Assembly (NCBI RefSeq): GCF_004519315.1
Contig: NZ_SOZE01000011.1
Coordinates: forward strand, 105,850-169,849
Length of the DNA stretch: 64,000 nucleotides
Direction of reading: 5' to 3'
DNA from: Mucilaginibacter psychrotolerans
Lineage (GTDB): Bacteria; Bacteroidota; Bacteroidia; Sphingobacteriales; Sphingobacteriaceae
Numbering within the stretch: the first letter of the stretch is position 1; every line of letters starts with the position of its first letter. The notes below the pieces were generated by a model, which made no database searches, was not told the DNA's origin, and saw only the letters and a program-made list of their open reading frames with translations. Made by a program: the position numbers and the translations under genes. Positions 31,687-41,136 of this stretch are shown piece after piece.

Positions 31687-32463
31687 ATGGATAATTTGAA
31701 AGTTACCGTTTACCAGGGATATTTGTTTTGGGAGAATATTGATAAAAACCTGCAGAATATATCGCTGAAGCTATCGGGCATCCGCGAGAAAACGCACCTC
31801 ATCATCCTGCCCGAAATGTTCAACACCGGCTTCAGCATGAATGCCGAAGCGCTCGGCGAAGAAATGGGCGGCAAAACCATGCAGTGGATGGATGTCATCG
31901 CCAGGAAGTACGAATGCGTGGTAACCGGCAGCTTGATAATTAAAGAAGAAGGCAAATATTATAACCGCCTCATCTGGATGCGCCCCGACGGCAGCCACGA
32001 GCATTACGATAAACGCCACCTTTTCGCCCTGGGCAAAGAACATAACACCTACACAGCAGGCACCAAAAAGCTTATCGTTGAATTAAATGGCTGGAAGATA
32101 TGCCCCATCGTCTGTTACGATCTGCGTTTCCCGGTGTGGCTGCGCAATGTAAATGAAGAATATGATGTACTACTTATCGTAGCCAACTGGCCCGAACGCC
32201 GCGCCCTGCACTGGCGCACCCTTATACCAGCCCGGGCGGTTGAGAACCAAAGCTATGTAATAGCCGTGAACCGCGTAGGCCACGATGGCAACGAAGTGTA
32301 CCACTCCGGCGATTCAACTTGTATCAGCCCAAATGGCGATGTAGTGTACTACAAACGCGACGAAGAAGACCTGTACACCTTCTCCATCATCCACGACGAA
32401 GTAAAGAAAATCCGCCGGGCCCTGCCGTTTTTGAAGGATGCGGATGAGTTTAGGTTAAGTTAG
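31687..32463 (+). CDS. Omega-amidase (YafV/Nit2-type nitrilase)
   Basis: A 258-residue nitrilase-superfamily amidase from the ATG at 31687 (MDNLKVTVYQGYLFWEN); the longer frame begins in an intergenic repeat. The Glu-Lys-Cys triad is clear: ILPEMFNTGF, YDKRHLF and VCYDLRFPVW. YafV-type enzymes hydrolyse alpha-ketoglutaramate and alpha-ketosuccinamate, the by-products of glutamine and asparagine transaminases, and here the gene sits behind such a transaminase. The 31583-31686 spacer has short CCATGGACTATTGAC words repeated in both orientations. Confidence 0.92.
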   Translation: MDNLKVTVYQGYLFWENIDKNLQNISLKLSGIREKTHLIILPEMFNTGFSMNAEALGEEMGGKTMQWMDVIARKYECVVTGSLIIKEEGKYYNRLIWMRPDGSHEHYDKRHLFALGKEHNTYTAGTKKLIVELNGWKICPIVCYDLRFPVWLRNVNEEYDVLLIVANWPERRALHWRTLIPARAVENQSYVIAVNRVGHDGNEVYHSGDSTCISPNGDVVYYKRDEEDLYTFSIIHDEVKKIRRALPFLKDADEFRLS

Positions 32464-32690
32464 AAAAGTTGGAGTGGTTGAAAAAGTTAGAGAGGTTAAA
32501 GAAGAAAAAAGCTCTTTCCTCCCGCCTTTCTAACTTCTATTCTATCCCAAACCCTTCTGACTTTTCAATAACTTTTCTAACCCTTCCAACTTCTCCAACC
32601 TTTCTAACTTTTTAACAACTTCTACAACCCTTACAACCTCACCCAACCAATATTTCTTCCTATTTTGCGTTATCCAAAAAAAACTAAAAA
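32464..32690. repeat. Low-complexity AACTTCT-type tract with inverted parts
   Basis: A purine-rich half (AGAAAAGTTGGAGTGGTTGA) is followed by a pyrimidine-rich half built from variants of CTAACTTTT and CCAACTTCTCC. The two halves are roughly complementary and could fold into a long imperfect hairpin between the amidase stop and the GH92 start. No gene is seen in it. Confidence 0.55.
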
Positions 32691-32701
32691 AGGCTTTCTA
32701 C

Positions 32702-35700
32702 ATGAGATTGATTATACGCGGTGCATTACTGTTATTTATTTTAAGTTCGGCATTGGGCGCATCGGCCCAGGATACCGTTAAAACTGCGGCAAAGCCCAAA
32801 AAAGAGAAGAAAGAAAAACCGCTAAAGAAAAAAGAACTCACCCAATATGTAAACCCCTTTATTGGTACCGGCGGGCATGGGCACACTTACCCCGGCGCAG
32901 TGGCCCCGTTTGGTATGTTGCAGTTGAGCCCCGACACCCGTTTAGAGGGCTGGGACGGCTCATCGGGCTACCATTACAGCGATACTACGGTTTATGGTTT
33001 TTCGCACACGCACCTCAGCGGTACCGGCATTGCCGATTACTGCGACGTGCTGTTTATGCCAACCACCGGCGAACCGCAGTTCAAGAACACCGATTACCGC
33101 TCGGGCTTCAGCAAAAAGAACGAGTTTGCTTCGCCTGGCTACTATAAAACCAAGTTGAACAAGTACGCTATCGAAGTAGAGCTTACCGCCACCACGCGTG
33201 CGGGCATGCACCTGTACGATTACCCCAAAACCGATAAAGCCAATATCATCATCGATCTGCAGCACCGTGATGAGGTGCTGGATTCCTGGATAGAAGTAGT
33301 AAACGACCACGAAATACGCGGTTTCCGCCGCTCTAAATCATGGGCCAACGACCAGTATCTTTATTTCTACGCTAAATTCTCTAAACCATTCAAAACCTAT
33401 GGCATAGCACTTAACGACCAACTCCAGACCGGCCAAAGAAAGGTACAAGGCAAAAACGTAAAGATGTACATCCAGTTCGATAACCCCGGCGAAGTACTCT
33501 CCAAGGTGGGCATCTCATCTGTAAGCGTTGATGGCGCGCTCAAGAACCTCGATACTGAAATGCCCGATTTCGATTTCAAGAAGATACTAAAAGCTACAAA
33601 AACTGCCTGGAACGACGAGCTGAACAGGATACAGGTAGAAGGCGGCGCACCACCCAAAGCGCAGCAGCAACAAGAGTTAGGGCCGTATGGCTATCCAACC
33701 CATATGAAAAAAGGTGTGGACCTGCCCGACCCTGCACGCCGTAAACAGGTGATGTTCTACACGGCGCTTTACCACTGCATGCTGGCACCAAACATCTATA
33801 ACGATATAGACGGGCAATACCGCGGACTGGACCAGCAAATACATACCGCCACCGGCTTTAACTACTACACTGTTTTTTCCCTATGGGATACCTTCAGGGC
33901 AGAAAACCCGCTGCTTACGCTCATCGACCGTAAGCGCACCACCGATTTCATCAAAACCTTCATAGCCATGTATGAGCAGGGCGGTTTGCTGCCCATATGG
34001 CCGCTGGCCTCCAACGAAACCTTTTGCATGGTGGGCAACCACTCCATCCCGGTAATTGTTGATGCCTATGCCAAAGGCATCCGCGATTTTAATGCCGAGG
34101 AAGCCTTCATCGCCATGAAAGCCGCCGTGAACCGCAAACAGTTCGGCCTGGATAACTATGTAGCAACAGGTGCAGTAAATGCAGATGTGGAGCACGAATC
34201 GGTTTCCAAAACGTTGGATTATGCTTACGATGATTGGTGCATTGCCCAAATGGCAAAAATGCTTAACAAGCCAACGGAATACGCCGAGTACATCAAACGC
34301 GCGCAATACTGGAAGAACGTTTTCAATAACGAGAATACCTTTATGCAGGCCCGCGATAACGGCGGCTGGTACACACCTTTCGAGCCTACCGAAATCAACA
34401 ACAACTACACCGAAGGCAACGGCTGGCAGTACAGCTTTTTGGTGCCGCAAGATGTGGAAGGCCTGATCAAAGCGATGGGCGGCAAAAAAGAATTCGAGAT
34501 AAAGCTGGATGAATTATTTAGCACCAATGCCAAACTAAGCGGCCGCGAACAGGCCGATGTTACCGGACTGATTGGCCAATACGCCCACGGCAACGAGCCG
34601 AGCCACCATATTGCCTACCTGTACAACTTTACCAATGCGCCCGATAAAACCGAATATTACGTAAACAAAATACTGCGCGAACAATACAGCGATAAACCTG
34701 ATGGCCTATCGGGCAATGAAGATTGCGGGCAGATGTCGGCCTGGTATGTGATGAGCTGTTTGGGTATCTACAACATTGCGCCGGGGCAGCAGCAGTTCCA
34801 AGTGGGCGTGCCGCAGTTCGAGAGTATCATCATCAGCCTGGAGAATGGCAAACGGTTCAACATCAGCAATTCCGGCGCAACCGTTAGCCGCGACAATAAC
34901 TTTTTGCAGGGCCTTAACCTGGATGGCAAAGCATATAACAAACTGTACCTCAATTACGAAACCATTGTGAAGGGCGGCACCTTCGAGGTTTTCAGCGGAA
35001 GGATAGCCAATAAACTCTTCGTGCAGGATCTGGAGAAACCTACGTCGGCCATCACCGATGAGCTTATTGTGCCGAACCCCTACATCGTGGCCGGCACCAA
35101 AACCTTTAAAAAGCCCATTACGGTAGAAATTAAATGCATTGATACCGCAGCAAAAATATACTACACGCTGGATGGCACCACCCCTACCGCAGCATCGCAG
35201 ATTTACGATAAGCCGATACAGATATTGGTAAACACTACGGTTAGGGCTATAGCCATAAACAACGGCAAGAGCAGCTTTGTGGATGAAGCCACATTTATCA
35301 AGATACGCAGCGACATCAAACTGACGCTCACTAATAAATACCTGCCCAATTATTCGGCGCAGGGCGATGAAACGCTGATCAACGGTATCCACGGCACCAG
35401 TAACTGGCGGCTGGGCAACTGGCAGGGCTACCAGGGTAAAGACCTGGAAGCGGTGATAGATATGGGCACGGTGAAACCCATTACCAAATTAAGCCTGGGT
35501 ACGCTGCAGGATAGCCGCGCCTGGATCGTTTTCCCACAATACGTGCAGTACTGGATATCTGACGATGGCAAGAACTATAAACTGGCGGTAACGGTAAACA
35601 CTAAAGTAGACGTAAAAAACCTCGACGTGCAAACCCAGGAATTTGCTGCAACGGTGAATGTTAAGGCCCGTTACATCAAACTCATAGCCAAACAATATGG

Positions 35701-35773
35701 CCCCCTGCCCGATTGGCACGAAAGCAAAGGCAGCCCGTCGTACATTTTTGCAGATGAGATAACGGTAGAATAG
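32702..35773 (+). CDS. GH92 alpha-mannosidase with C-terminal carbohydrate-binding domains
   Basis: A 1023-residue exported glycosidase. After a signal peptide (LLFILSSALGASA) comes the GH92 N-domain (YVNPFIGTGGHGHTYPGAVA, then GWDGSSGYHY and GFSHTHLSGTG) and the (alpha/alpha)6 catalytic barrel with DGLSGNEDCGQMSAWYV, the calcium and acid/base region typical of GH92. It ends in a chitobiase-like C domain (IYYTLDGTTPTAASQIY) and a discoidin-type F5/8 domain (GTSNWRLGNWQGYQG). GH92 enzymes remove mannose from N-glycans in an inverting, calcium-dependent reaction. It stands alone, not in a SusC/D locus. Long antisense frames here are shadows. Confidence 0.96.
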   Translation: MRLIIRGALLLFILSSALGASAQDTVKTAAKPKKEKKEKPLKKKELTQYVNPFIGTGGHGHTYPGAVAPFGMLQLSPDTRLEGWDGSSGYHYSDTTVYGFSHTHLSGTGIADYCDVLFMPTTGEPQFKNTDYRSGFSKKNEFASPGYYKTKLNKYAIEVELTATTRAGMHLYDYPKTDKANIIIDLQHRDEVLDSWIEVVNDHEIRGFRRSKSWANDQYLYFYAKFSKPFKTYGIALNDQLQTGQRKVQGKNVKMYIQFDNPGEVLSKVGISSVSVDGALKNLDTEMPDFDFKKILKATKTAWNDELNRIQVEGGAPPKAQQQQELGPYGYPTHMKKGVDLPDPARRKQVMFYTALYHCMLAPNIYNDIDGQYRGLDQQIHTATGFNYYTVFSLWDTFRAENPLLTLIDRKRTTDFIKTFIAMYEQGGLLPIWPLASNETFCMVGNHSIPVIVDAYAKGIRDFNAEEAFIAMKAAVNRKQFGLDNYVATGAVNADVEHESVSKTLDYAYDDWCIAQMAKMLNKPTEYAEYIKRAQYWKNVFNNENTFMQARDNGGWYTPFEPTEINNNYTEGNGWQYSFLVPQDVEGLIKAMGGKKEFEIKLDELFSTNAKLSGREQADVTGLIGQYAHGNEPSHHIAYLYNFTNAPDKTEYYVNKILREQYSDKPDGLSGNEDCGQMSAWYVMSCLGIYNIAPGQQQFQVGVPQFESIIISLENGKRFNISNSGATVSRDNNFLQGLNLDGKAYNKLYLNYETIVKGGTFEVFSGRIANKLFVQDLEKPTSAITDELIVPNPYIVAGTKTFKKPITVEIKCIDTAAKIYYTLDGTTPTAASQIYDKPIQILVNTTVRAIAINNGKSSFVDEATFIKIRSDIKLTLTNKYLPNYSAQGDETLINGIHGTSNWRLGNWQGYQGKDLEAVIDMGTVKPITKLSLGTLQDSRAWIVFPQYVQYWISDDGKNYKLAVTVNTKVDVKNLDVQTQEFAATVNVKARYIKLIAKQYGPLPDWHESKGSPSYIFADEITVE

Positions 35774-35852
35774 TGAGTGGTGAATAGAGAGTGGAGAGTG
35801 GTTGATTTGCAAATCAGCTTTCTGCTTTAGACGCTATATTTTGAGCTTAAAG

Positions 35853-36191
35853 ATGGATGAAAATCTTTTAAATCGTGTACGCGAAGCGTTGGTGGATATA
35901 TCGCCCATCGAAGAAAAGCGCATGTTTGGCGGCATCTGTTTTATGGTGGATGATAAGCTCTGTATATGCGTAAACAGCCATGAAATGCTCTGCCGCATTA
36001 ACCCGGATGATTTTGAAGCCGCACTGGAAATGGACGGCGTACGACCCATGCAGCAGCGCGAACGCACCGCCAAAGGCTACGTTTTTGTGCTTGAAGATGT
36101 GCTCAACAACAAAAAAGATTTCGACTATTGGGTAAATAAAGCGCTGGCCTATAATAAAATTGCAAAGGCAAGTAAAAAGAGGAGAAAGTAA
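35853..36191 (+). CDS. TfoX N-terminal domain protein
   Basis: A 112-residue protein from the ATG at 35853 (MDENLLNRVREALVDI). The TfoX-N signature is present: RMFGGICFMVDDKLCICVNS followed by EMLCRINPDDFEAAL and KGYVFVLEDV. It ends in a Lys/Arg-rich tail (KASKKRRK). Stand-alone TfoX-N proteins are common; unlike the TfoX of Haemophilus there is no C-terminal domain, so a role in competence cannot be assumed. Confidence 0.88.
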   Translation: MDENLLNRVREALVDISPIEEKRMFGGICFMVDDKLCICVNSHEMLCRINPDDFEAALEMDGVRPMQQRERTAKGYVFVLEDVLNNKKDFDYWVNKALAYNKIAKASKKRRK

Positions 36192-36207
36192 CACACCATT
36201 CACTAAA

Positions 36208-36650
36208 ACCAACGGCAATAAAGGTGGATGAACTATGCACCTTCATTGCCGCCCCATTTATGGGACGGAACCGATGCAAAGCCGCTTCATATTCGGTTTA
36301 TGCTTGCTACCCAACCGTTGGTTAAAACCAACGGCAATAAAAGTGGATGAACTATGCACCTTAATTGCCGCCCCATTTATGGGACGGAACCGATGCAAAG
36401 CCGCTTCATATTCGGTTTATGCTTGCTACCCAACAATCGGTTAAAACCGACGGCAATGAAGGTGGATGAACTATGTACCTTCATTGCCGCCCCATTTATG
36501 GAACGGAACTGATGCAAAGTCGCTCTGTATTCGGTTTATGCTTACTACCCAACCGTCGGTTAAAACCGACGGCAATGAAGATTGATGAACGATGCGCTTT
36601 CATTGCCGCCCCATTTATTGGACGGAACTGGTGCAAAGTCGCTGTGCATA
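36208..36650. repeat. 119-bp tandem repeat, 3.7 copies
   Basis: Units start at 36208, 36327, 36446 and 36565, an exact 119-bp period. Each contains GGCAATAAAGGTG and its complement CACCTTCATTGCC flanking GATGAACTATG, which is a strong hairpin, plus GCTTCATATTCGGTTTATGC. The joints read CCGTTGGTTAAAACCAACGG, palindromic apart from the central AAAA. The short open frames within them are repeats of one another and not credible genes. Confidence 0.92.
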
Positions 36651-36658
36651 TCAAACTA

Positions 36659-36803
36659 TGTCATTGCGAAAACAGTGCGCGGGACTTGAGCGAAGCGTTT
36701 GAAGCAAGCTCATAGGACGGCGGTGTACATGGGCCCATAAACGTCCTATGAGATTGCCACGTCGCCCCCTCGCCCACTCCCCGCACTGCGACTCGCAATG
36801 ACA
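36659..36803. repeat. Palindromic intergenic element, variant
   Basis: Ends are TGTCATTGCGA (36659-36669) and TCGCAATGACA (36793-36803). Inside are nested inverted pairs such as CTCATAGGACG with CGTCCTATGAG and CAGTGCG with CGCACTG. It shares its ends with the elements at 22911-23006 and 39701-39798 but has a different centre. Confidence 0.8.
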
Positions 36804-36823
36804 TGGTGACGTTAATCCCTCAA

Positions 36824-38458
36824 TCAATCCCAATTAAACGAAACTTCCCTATTGTTTAGTTTCCATTTGGTTGGCCATTGCGCGTTCATCCAATCCAATG
36901 GTTCGCCGGTTGGTTGTACTTTGGCGGCCTGGGCAAAGGCAGTTTTAATGGCAGCCTTTTTATCGGCATCCAAAAACTCCGTCTCGGCAGATATAAACAG
37001 TGGCGAGCCGCTTTCTGCCAGCAATTGCAACCACTGGCGGTTCCTTTCCCAGGCAATATCGTGGGTAAGTCCCACGCAATCGCCATCGGCGGCATAGAAA
37101 GTATTGTTTTGCGGCAGGCGGAACGCAAGGGTGTTCACGCCATATTTTTTGGTACGGTCCCATTCCTTGCCGCTGGTGTCGTCGCCTATGCGGTTCAGTT
37201 CGAATACGCCAGCGGATAGATGGCTTACGGTATTACAACCAATGACGTACATATCGCCGGCTGCCTGGCGTATGGTGCCGTAAAGGGTATTGATAATCTC
37301 GGCGTTGGTTTTACTTTGGTCGTTAAAATGCCAGCCGGGCACCGTAAGGCTGTCTTTCATTTGCGAACCCCAGCGGCCAAATATATCCCAGCTACTGTAA
37401 TCGTGCTTTACCATATCATAACCCCATTGTTTGTACAGGCTGATGTTGCGCTTCACCCTTTCCAACGTTTCGGGCAAGGTGGGGTCGAGTATCTTTTCGT
37501 CGGTATTGCTGCGGGTAGGCAGTTTTGGTGCCAGCAACGAGGCTTTGTCGTCCTGCCGGGCAATCAGTGGGCGTGTCCACAAGCCGGGGCGCATGCCGAT
37601 GCTTTTGATTTCACCGGCCATTTTATGCATATCCTTAAATTTATCGTTCACTATCGAAAAATCATCCGGTTGCTGCCAGCCATCGTCGATTAGCGAAAAC
37701 GGCTTATTCGAGGTATTGGTAACAAAACCAGCCATAACCGTAGTTTGCTGCTTTACGCTTTCGAATGAGTTTTTGCCATACATCACATACCAATCGTTTA
37801 TGCCATAAACCGGCTGCTTTGGCAGGCGTGGTTTGGCGCACATTTGCTTGCAAAAGCGGGTTAAAGTTTCCCACGGCCTTTCACCGGCATGGCTCAGCGT
37901 GGTAACAATATCCGCCGCATGCAATTTGCGCTGGCCCAGCTTTACGCCATCTCCGCCGGAGCGGGTATCCATCGTCAACTGCAGGCTATCATCGGCCACA
38001 TCCCACCAGCATAGGGTGTTGCCGCCTGTCTTCACACCGAAGGCTGATGTATCTTTCCCATCGTGAAGCAGCACATACCAGGGGTTGCGTACGCCTGCTT
38101 GCGGCGCTTTCCAGCCCAGGTCGGCATAGCTGCGCTCCCAGTGGTCGCCAAGTACTTTACTGTATTTTTTTGTCTGATATTTCCATTTAAGGCGTACAGA
38201 TAACAAGTCGGCCGTTGGAGATTGTATATAAACAGCCTGCGCATTGCCTGCTGCTTTCAATTCTACGCGTAAGTCTTTATAGGTATAAGCAGCGCCGCCT
38301 GAGGCTGTTAATTTTACCCAGCCTTCGGCTAATTCGGCCCAGGCTTCGTCGGGATGGTTGATAATGGCAGTGCCGGTGCCGGTCGCAAAAGTGAGTTTGC
38401 TGTACATTACGGCGGCCATTGAGGCGGCGGATAATTTTATAAAATTGCGTCTTAACAT
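36824..38458 (-). CDS. Clan GH-D glycosidase (alpha-galactosidase-like)
   Basis: A 544-residue exported enzyme. The N-terminus LRRNFIKLSAASMAAVM is a Tat-type signal (twin Arg then F-I-K). The barrel has FSLIDDGWQQ, the likely nucleophile Asp353 in MVKHDYSSWD, and the acid/base Asp426 or 427 in RIGDDTSG, the layout of GH27/GH36 melibiases. An N-terminal beta domain precedes the barrel at residues ~40-200. It may release alpha-galactose or a related sugar from plant or bacterial glycans; the exact specificity is not visible. No SusCD partners are present. Confidence 0.85.
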   Translation of the reverse strand: MLRRNFIKLSAASMAAVMYSKLTFATGTGTAIINHPDEAWAELAEGWVKLTASGGAAYTYKDLRVELKAAGNAQAVYIQSPTADLLSVRLKWKYQTKKYSKVLGDHWERSYADLGWKAPQAGVRNPWYVLLHDGKDTSAFGVKTGGNTLCWWDVADDSLQLTMDTRSGGDGVKLGQRKLHAADIVTTLSHAGERPWETLTRFCKQMCAKPRLPKQPVYGINDWYVMYGKNSFESVKQQTTVMAGFVTNTSNKPFSLIDDGWQQPDDFSIVNDKFKDMHKMAGEIKSIGMRPGLWTRPLIARQDDKASLLAPKLPTRSNTDEKILDPTLPETLERVKRNISLYKQWGYDMVKHDYSSWDIFGRWGSQMKDSLTVPGWHFNDQSKTNAEIINTLYGTIRQAAGDMYVIGCNTVSHLSAGVFELNRIGDDTSGKEWDRTKKYGVNTLAFRLPQNNTFYAADGDCVGLTHDIAWERNRQWLQLLAESGSPLFISAETEFLDADKKAAIKTAFAQAAKVQPTGEPLDWMNAQWPTKWKLNNREVSFNWD

Positions 38459-38582
38459 AGGGTATTTTAATGGGTGGGATAAATGTAACCAACACGGTTA
38501 ATAATTATCGATAAACTTGTAACAATTTTTAAAAACCATGCTCTAAGCACTTAAGGAATGCTGAATTAATACCATACCCATC

Positions 38583-39692
38583 ATGAATTGGAAATTTTTA
38601 TCCCGCAAAAAAACTGATACCACCAAGCCTAAAAAAAGCAAAACCCGCGAATGGGTTGATGCTATTTTGTTTGCCCTGGTAGCCTCCACCATTATCCGCG
38701 GTTTGTTATTTTCGGCATTTGCCATTCCTTCGGCCTCTATGGAGGGCAGCCTGATGACAGGCGATTATCTTTTCGTGAGCAAGCTTTCCTACGGCGCACG
38801 CATGCCCATGACGCCAATAGCCATCCCTTTTACGGAATCTACCGTATTCGGCGGTATCAAAACCTACTTCGACGGCGTGCAACTGCCATATTACCGTCTA
38901 CCTGGCCTTGGTGATGTTAAAAAAGGCGACGCCGTGGTATTTAACTACCCTGCCGAAACGGAAACCCGCCCGGTAGATATGCGCGTGCATTATATCAAAC
39001 GCTGCGTGGGCCTGCCCGGCGAAACGGTTACCATTGTAAACGGACAGGTGTACACCGATGGCAAAGCGGTAAAGAATGCGCCGCAGGCGCAAACCTCTTA
39101 CTACGTAGTTACCAATGGTACCCCTTTAAACCAGGATATGTTGAACGACCTGCATGTGGAAACGCGCAGATTCAACGGCGTGGATACTTATGAGATGGTA
39201 ATACCTACTGATAGCTATTCGCAGGTAAAAAGCTTCTCCAACGTAAAATCTATTACACAGGTAGTGGAGCCTAAGGGCAACGCCGATAGCCGCGTTTTCC
39301 CGCAAAGCGATTTATTCAAATGGAATGAGGATAATTACGGACCTATCCTGGTGCCTAAAAAAGGGACTACCATAACCCTGAACGATAGCACAACCGCCCT
39401 TTACAGCCGCGCCATTGAGGTGTATGAACATAACAAGCTGGAGATAAAAGGTAAAGACGTTTACATCAACGATAAAAAAGCAGATACCTACACCTTCAAG
39501 ATGAACTACTACTGGATGATGGGCGATAACCGCCACAATTCAGAAGATTCGCGTTTTTGGGGTTTCGTACCCGAGGACCATATCGTAGGCAAGGCTGTGA
39601 TCACCTGGATGAGCATCGATAGCACCGCATCGTTCTTCAATAAAATCCGCTGGAACAGGGTTTTCAGGCCGATACATAGCGTGGAGCAGTAA
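38583..39692 (+). CDS. lepB: Signal peptidase I
   Basis: A 369-residue membrane serine peptidase. A basic cytoplasmic start is followed by one membrane segment (AILFALVASTIIRGLLFSAF), box B PSASMEGSL with catalytic Ser52, box D YIKRCVGLPG with the general-base Lys139, and box E GDNRHNSEDSRFWG. Between these lies a long insertion typical of Bacteroidota LepB. It removes signal peptides from Sec- and Tat-exported proteins. It is monocistronic and followed by the repeat at 39701. Confidence 0.96.
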   Translation: MNWKFLSRKKTDTTKPKKSKTREWVDAILFALVASTIIRGLLFSAFAIPSASMEGSLMTGDYLFVSKLSYGARMPMTPIAIPFTESTVFGGIKTYFDGVQLPYYRLPGLGDVKKGDAVVFNYPAETETRPVDMRVHYIKRCVGLPGETVTIVNGQVYTDGKAVKNAPQAQTSYYVVTNGTPLNQDMLNDLHVETRRFNGVDTYEMVIPTDSYSQVKSFSNVKSITQVVEPKGNADSRVFPQSDLFKWNEDNYGPILVPKKGTTITLNDSTTALYSRAIEVYEHNKLEIKGKDVYINDKKADTYTFKMNYYWMMGDNRHNSEDSRFWGFVPEDHIVGKAVITWMSIDSTASFFNKIRWNRVFRPIHSVEQ

Positions 39693-39700
39693 GCCCCCGC

Positions 39701-39798
39701 ACGTCATTGCGAGGCACGAAGCAATCTCTACGTAGGACAAACGGCTTTGCAAATCGGCCATGCTTATCGGGAGATTGCTTCGTTCCTCGCAATGACGT
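39701..39798. repeat. Palindromic intergenic element, copy 2
   Basis: 98 bp with near-perfect arms: ACGTCATTGCGAGGCACGAA at the left and its complement TTCGTTCCTCGCAATGACGT on the right (some bases differ between the arms). Same arms as 22911-23006. A leading remnant of the TCTGATTCAGACA element follows at about 39810-39822. Confidence 0.85.
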
Positions 39799-39825
39799 GG
39801 TGGTGAAATTCTGATTCAGACAAAC

Positions 39826-40173
39826 ATGCCCCGTCCTATCGACAACTACTTTCTTCAACAACCCGAGCCAGCCAAAAGTTGCCTGGAGTTCCTACGCGGG
39901 CATATTCTGGCATTGGATGCCAGCCTTACCGAAGAGTGGAAATATGGCATGCCCTTTTATTGCTATAAAGGCAAAATGTTTTGCTATTTGTGGACACACA
40001 AAAAATACTTGCAACCCTACATCGGCATTGTAGAAGGTGGTCGAATTAATCACCCGGATTTGCTGCAGGAGAAACGTGCACGCATGAAAATATTGCTGAT
40101 TGATGCCACGCAGGATATCCCGGTGGAGAAGATTGATGGGATATTGACAGACGCGCTTGGGTTTTATAAATGA
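39826..40173 (+). CDS. DUF1801 domain protein
   Basis: A 115-residue protein with the DUF1801 (YdhG-like) pattern: SCLEFLRGHILALDASLTEE, WKYGMPFYCYKGKMFCYLW and the end block KILLIDATQDIPVEKI. No signal peptide or membrane segment. Members of this family have no proven activity, though the fold is related to iron-sulfur scaffold-like proteins. It stands alone between repeat elements. Confidence 0.82.
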   Translation: MPRPIDNYFLQQPEPAKSCLEFLRGHILALDASLTEEWKYGMPFYCYKGKMFCYLWTHKKYLQPYIGIVEGGRINHPDLLQEKRARMKILLIDATQDIPVEKIDGILTDALGFYK

Positions 40174-40205
40174 ACGCTACCTTTGAATTTGGTCTATCGC
40201 TCGTA

Positions 40206-40385
40206 GAGTTGACTCACCCCGACGACCAGCATGCGCGGGCGTCGACCCTCTCTCCGCAAGCGGAAAGAGGGTAAGGAAAAAAGAAAAAATCAACTAAACC
40301 GTCTTTGCGAAGCAGAGAGAGTGGTCGAGCGAAGCAAAGACCGGGCGTGCCTGCCGGTAGGCAGGTGAGTCCACTCGCGACGCGG
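40206..40385. repeat. Dispersed ~170-bp element, copy 2
   Basis: Matches 27391-27555 at both ends (GACTCACCCCGACGACC... and ACTCGCGACGCGG) and at GCATGCGCGGGCGTCGACCC, while the inside differs (CTCTCCGCAAGCGGAAAGAG hairpin and a CTGCCGGTAGGCAG palindrome). This pattern of shared ends and variable centre suggests a mobile or recombining non-coding element. Confidence 0.75.
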
Positions 40386-40433
40386 ATGTACCGGCACGTT
40401 TTGAAACCCAAAGTTGCCCCAAGCAGCCCCTCA

Positions 40434-41018
40434 TTACCGCTGCATCAGCCTCGCTACATACTTACCAATAATATCGAACTCTAAATTAACTACAGAGCCT
40501 TCGCGCACGTTGTGCAGGTTAGTATGCTCGTATGTATAAGGTATAATGGCTACCGAAAAATAATTTGGTCCTGAGTTAACTACGGTTAAGCTAATGCCGT
40601 TTACGCATATCGAGCCTTTTTCTACGGTAACATTGCCTGTTGCGGCATCGTACTCAAAGGTGTACTCCCAGCTGCCATCCAGCTCGGTAAATTTGGTGCA
40701 GATGGCGGTTTGGTCAACATGCCCCTGCACGATGTGGCCATCCAGCCGTGCATTCATTTGCATGCAGCGTTCCAGGTTTACGGGTTCGCCAACTTTGAGG
40801 TGGCCAAGGCTGGTTTTATTCAAGGTCTCTTCTATGGCTGTAACCGTATGTGTGGCATCTGTAAGCCCTACTACGGTAAGACAAACGCCGTTATGCGCTA
40901 CTGATTGATCTATCTTCAATTCATTCACAATCGCCGATTCTACGGTGATATGCAGGTTACCCTGCTCCTGGCGCAAATCGGTTATCTTGCCTAAAGTTTC
41001 TATAATTCCTGTAAACAT
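40434..41018 (-). CDS. ribE: Riboflavin synthase alpha subunit
   Basis: A 194-residue enzyme that dismutates two 6,7-dimethyl-8-ribityllumazines to riboflavin. The double-barrel repeat is clear: start MFTGIIETLGKI, N-barrel NGVCLTVVG and C-barrel SICVNGISLTVV, plus the lumazine-binding HIVQGHVD loop. Full length for the family. Other rib genes are not adjacent. The upstream gap (41019-41136) holds only the generic words ACCACAAAGCGCACAAAG. Confidence 0.96.
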   Translation of the reverse strand: MFTGIIETLGKITDLRQEQGNLHITVESAIVNELKIDQSVAHNGVCLTVVGLTDATHTVTAIEETLNKTSLGHLKVGEPVNLERCMQMNARLDGHIVQGHVDQTAICTKFTELDGSWEYTFEYDAATGNVTVEKGSICVNGISLTVVNSGPNYFSVAIIPYTYEHTNLHNVREGSVVNLEFDIIGKYVARLMQR

Positions 41019-41136
41019 ATGGTTGCGTACGCTTTGCTATTTAACCACAAAGCGCACAAAGATATTCACAGAGAAGCATAAAGAAGATATCCTAATGTCA
41101 AATTTAAGCACAGATCATGCTACGGCTATCTGGTAA

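Noticed and set aside
34706..35392. A 228-codon antisense open frame within the GH92 gene
   Set aside because: The GH92 frame is clear with catalytic motifs; the antisense frame is a GC-related shadow.
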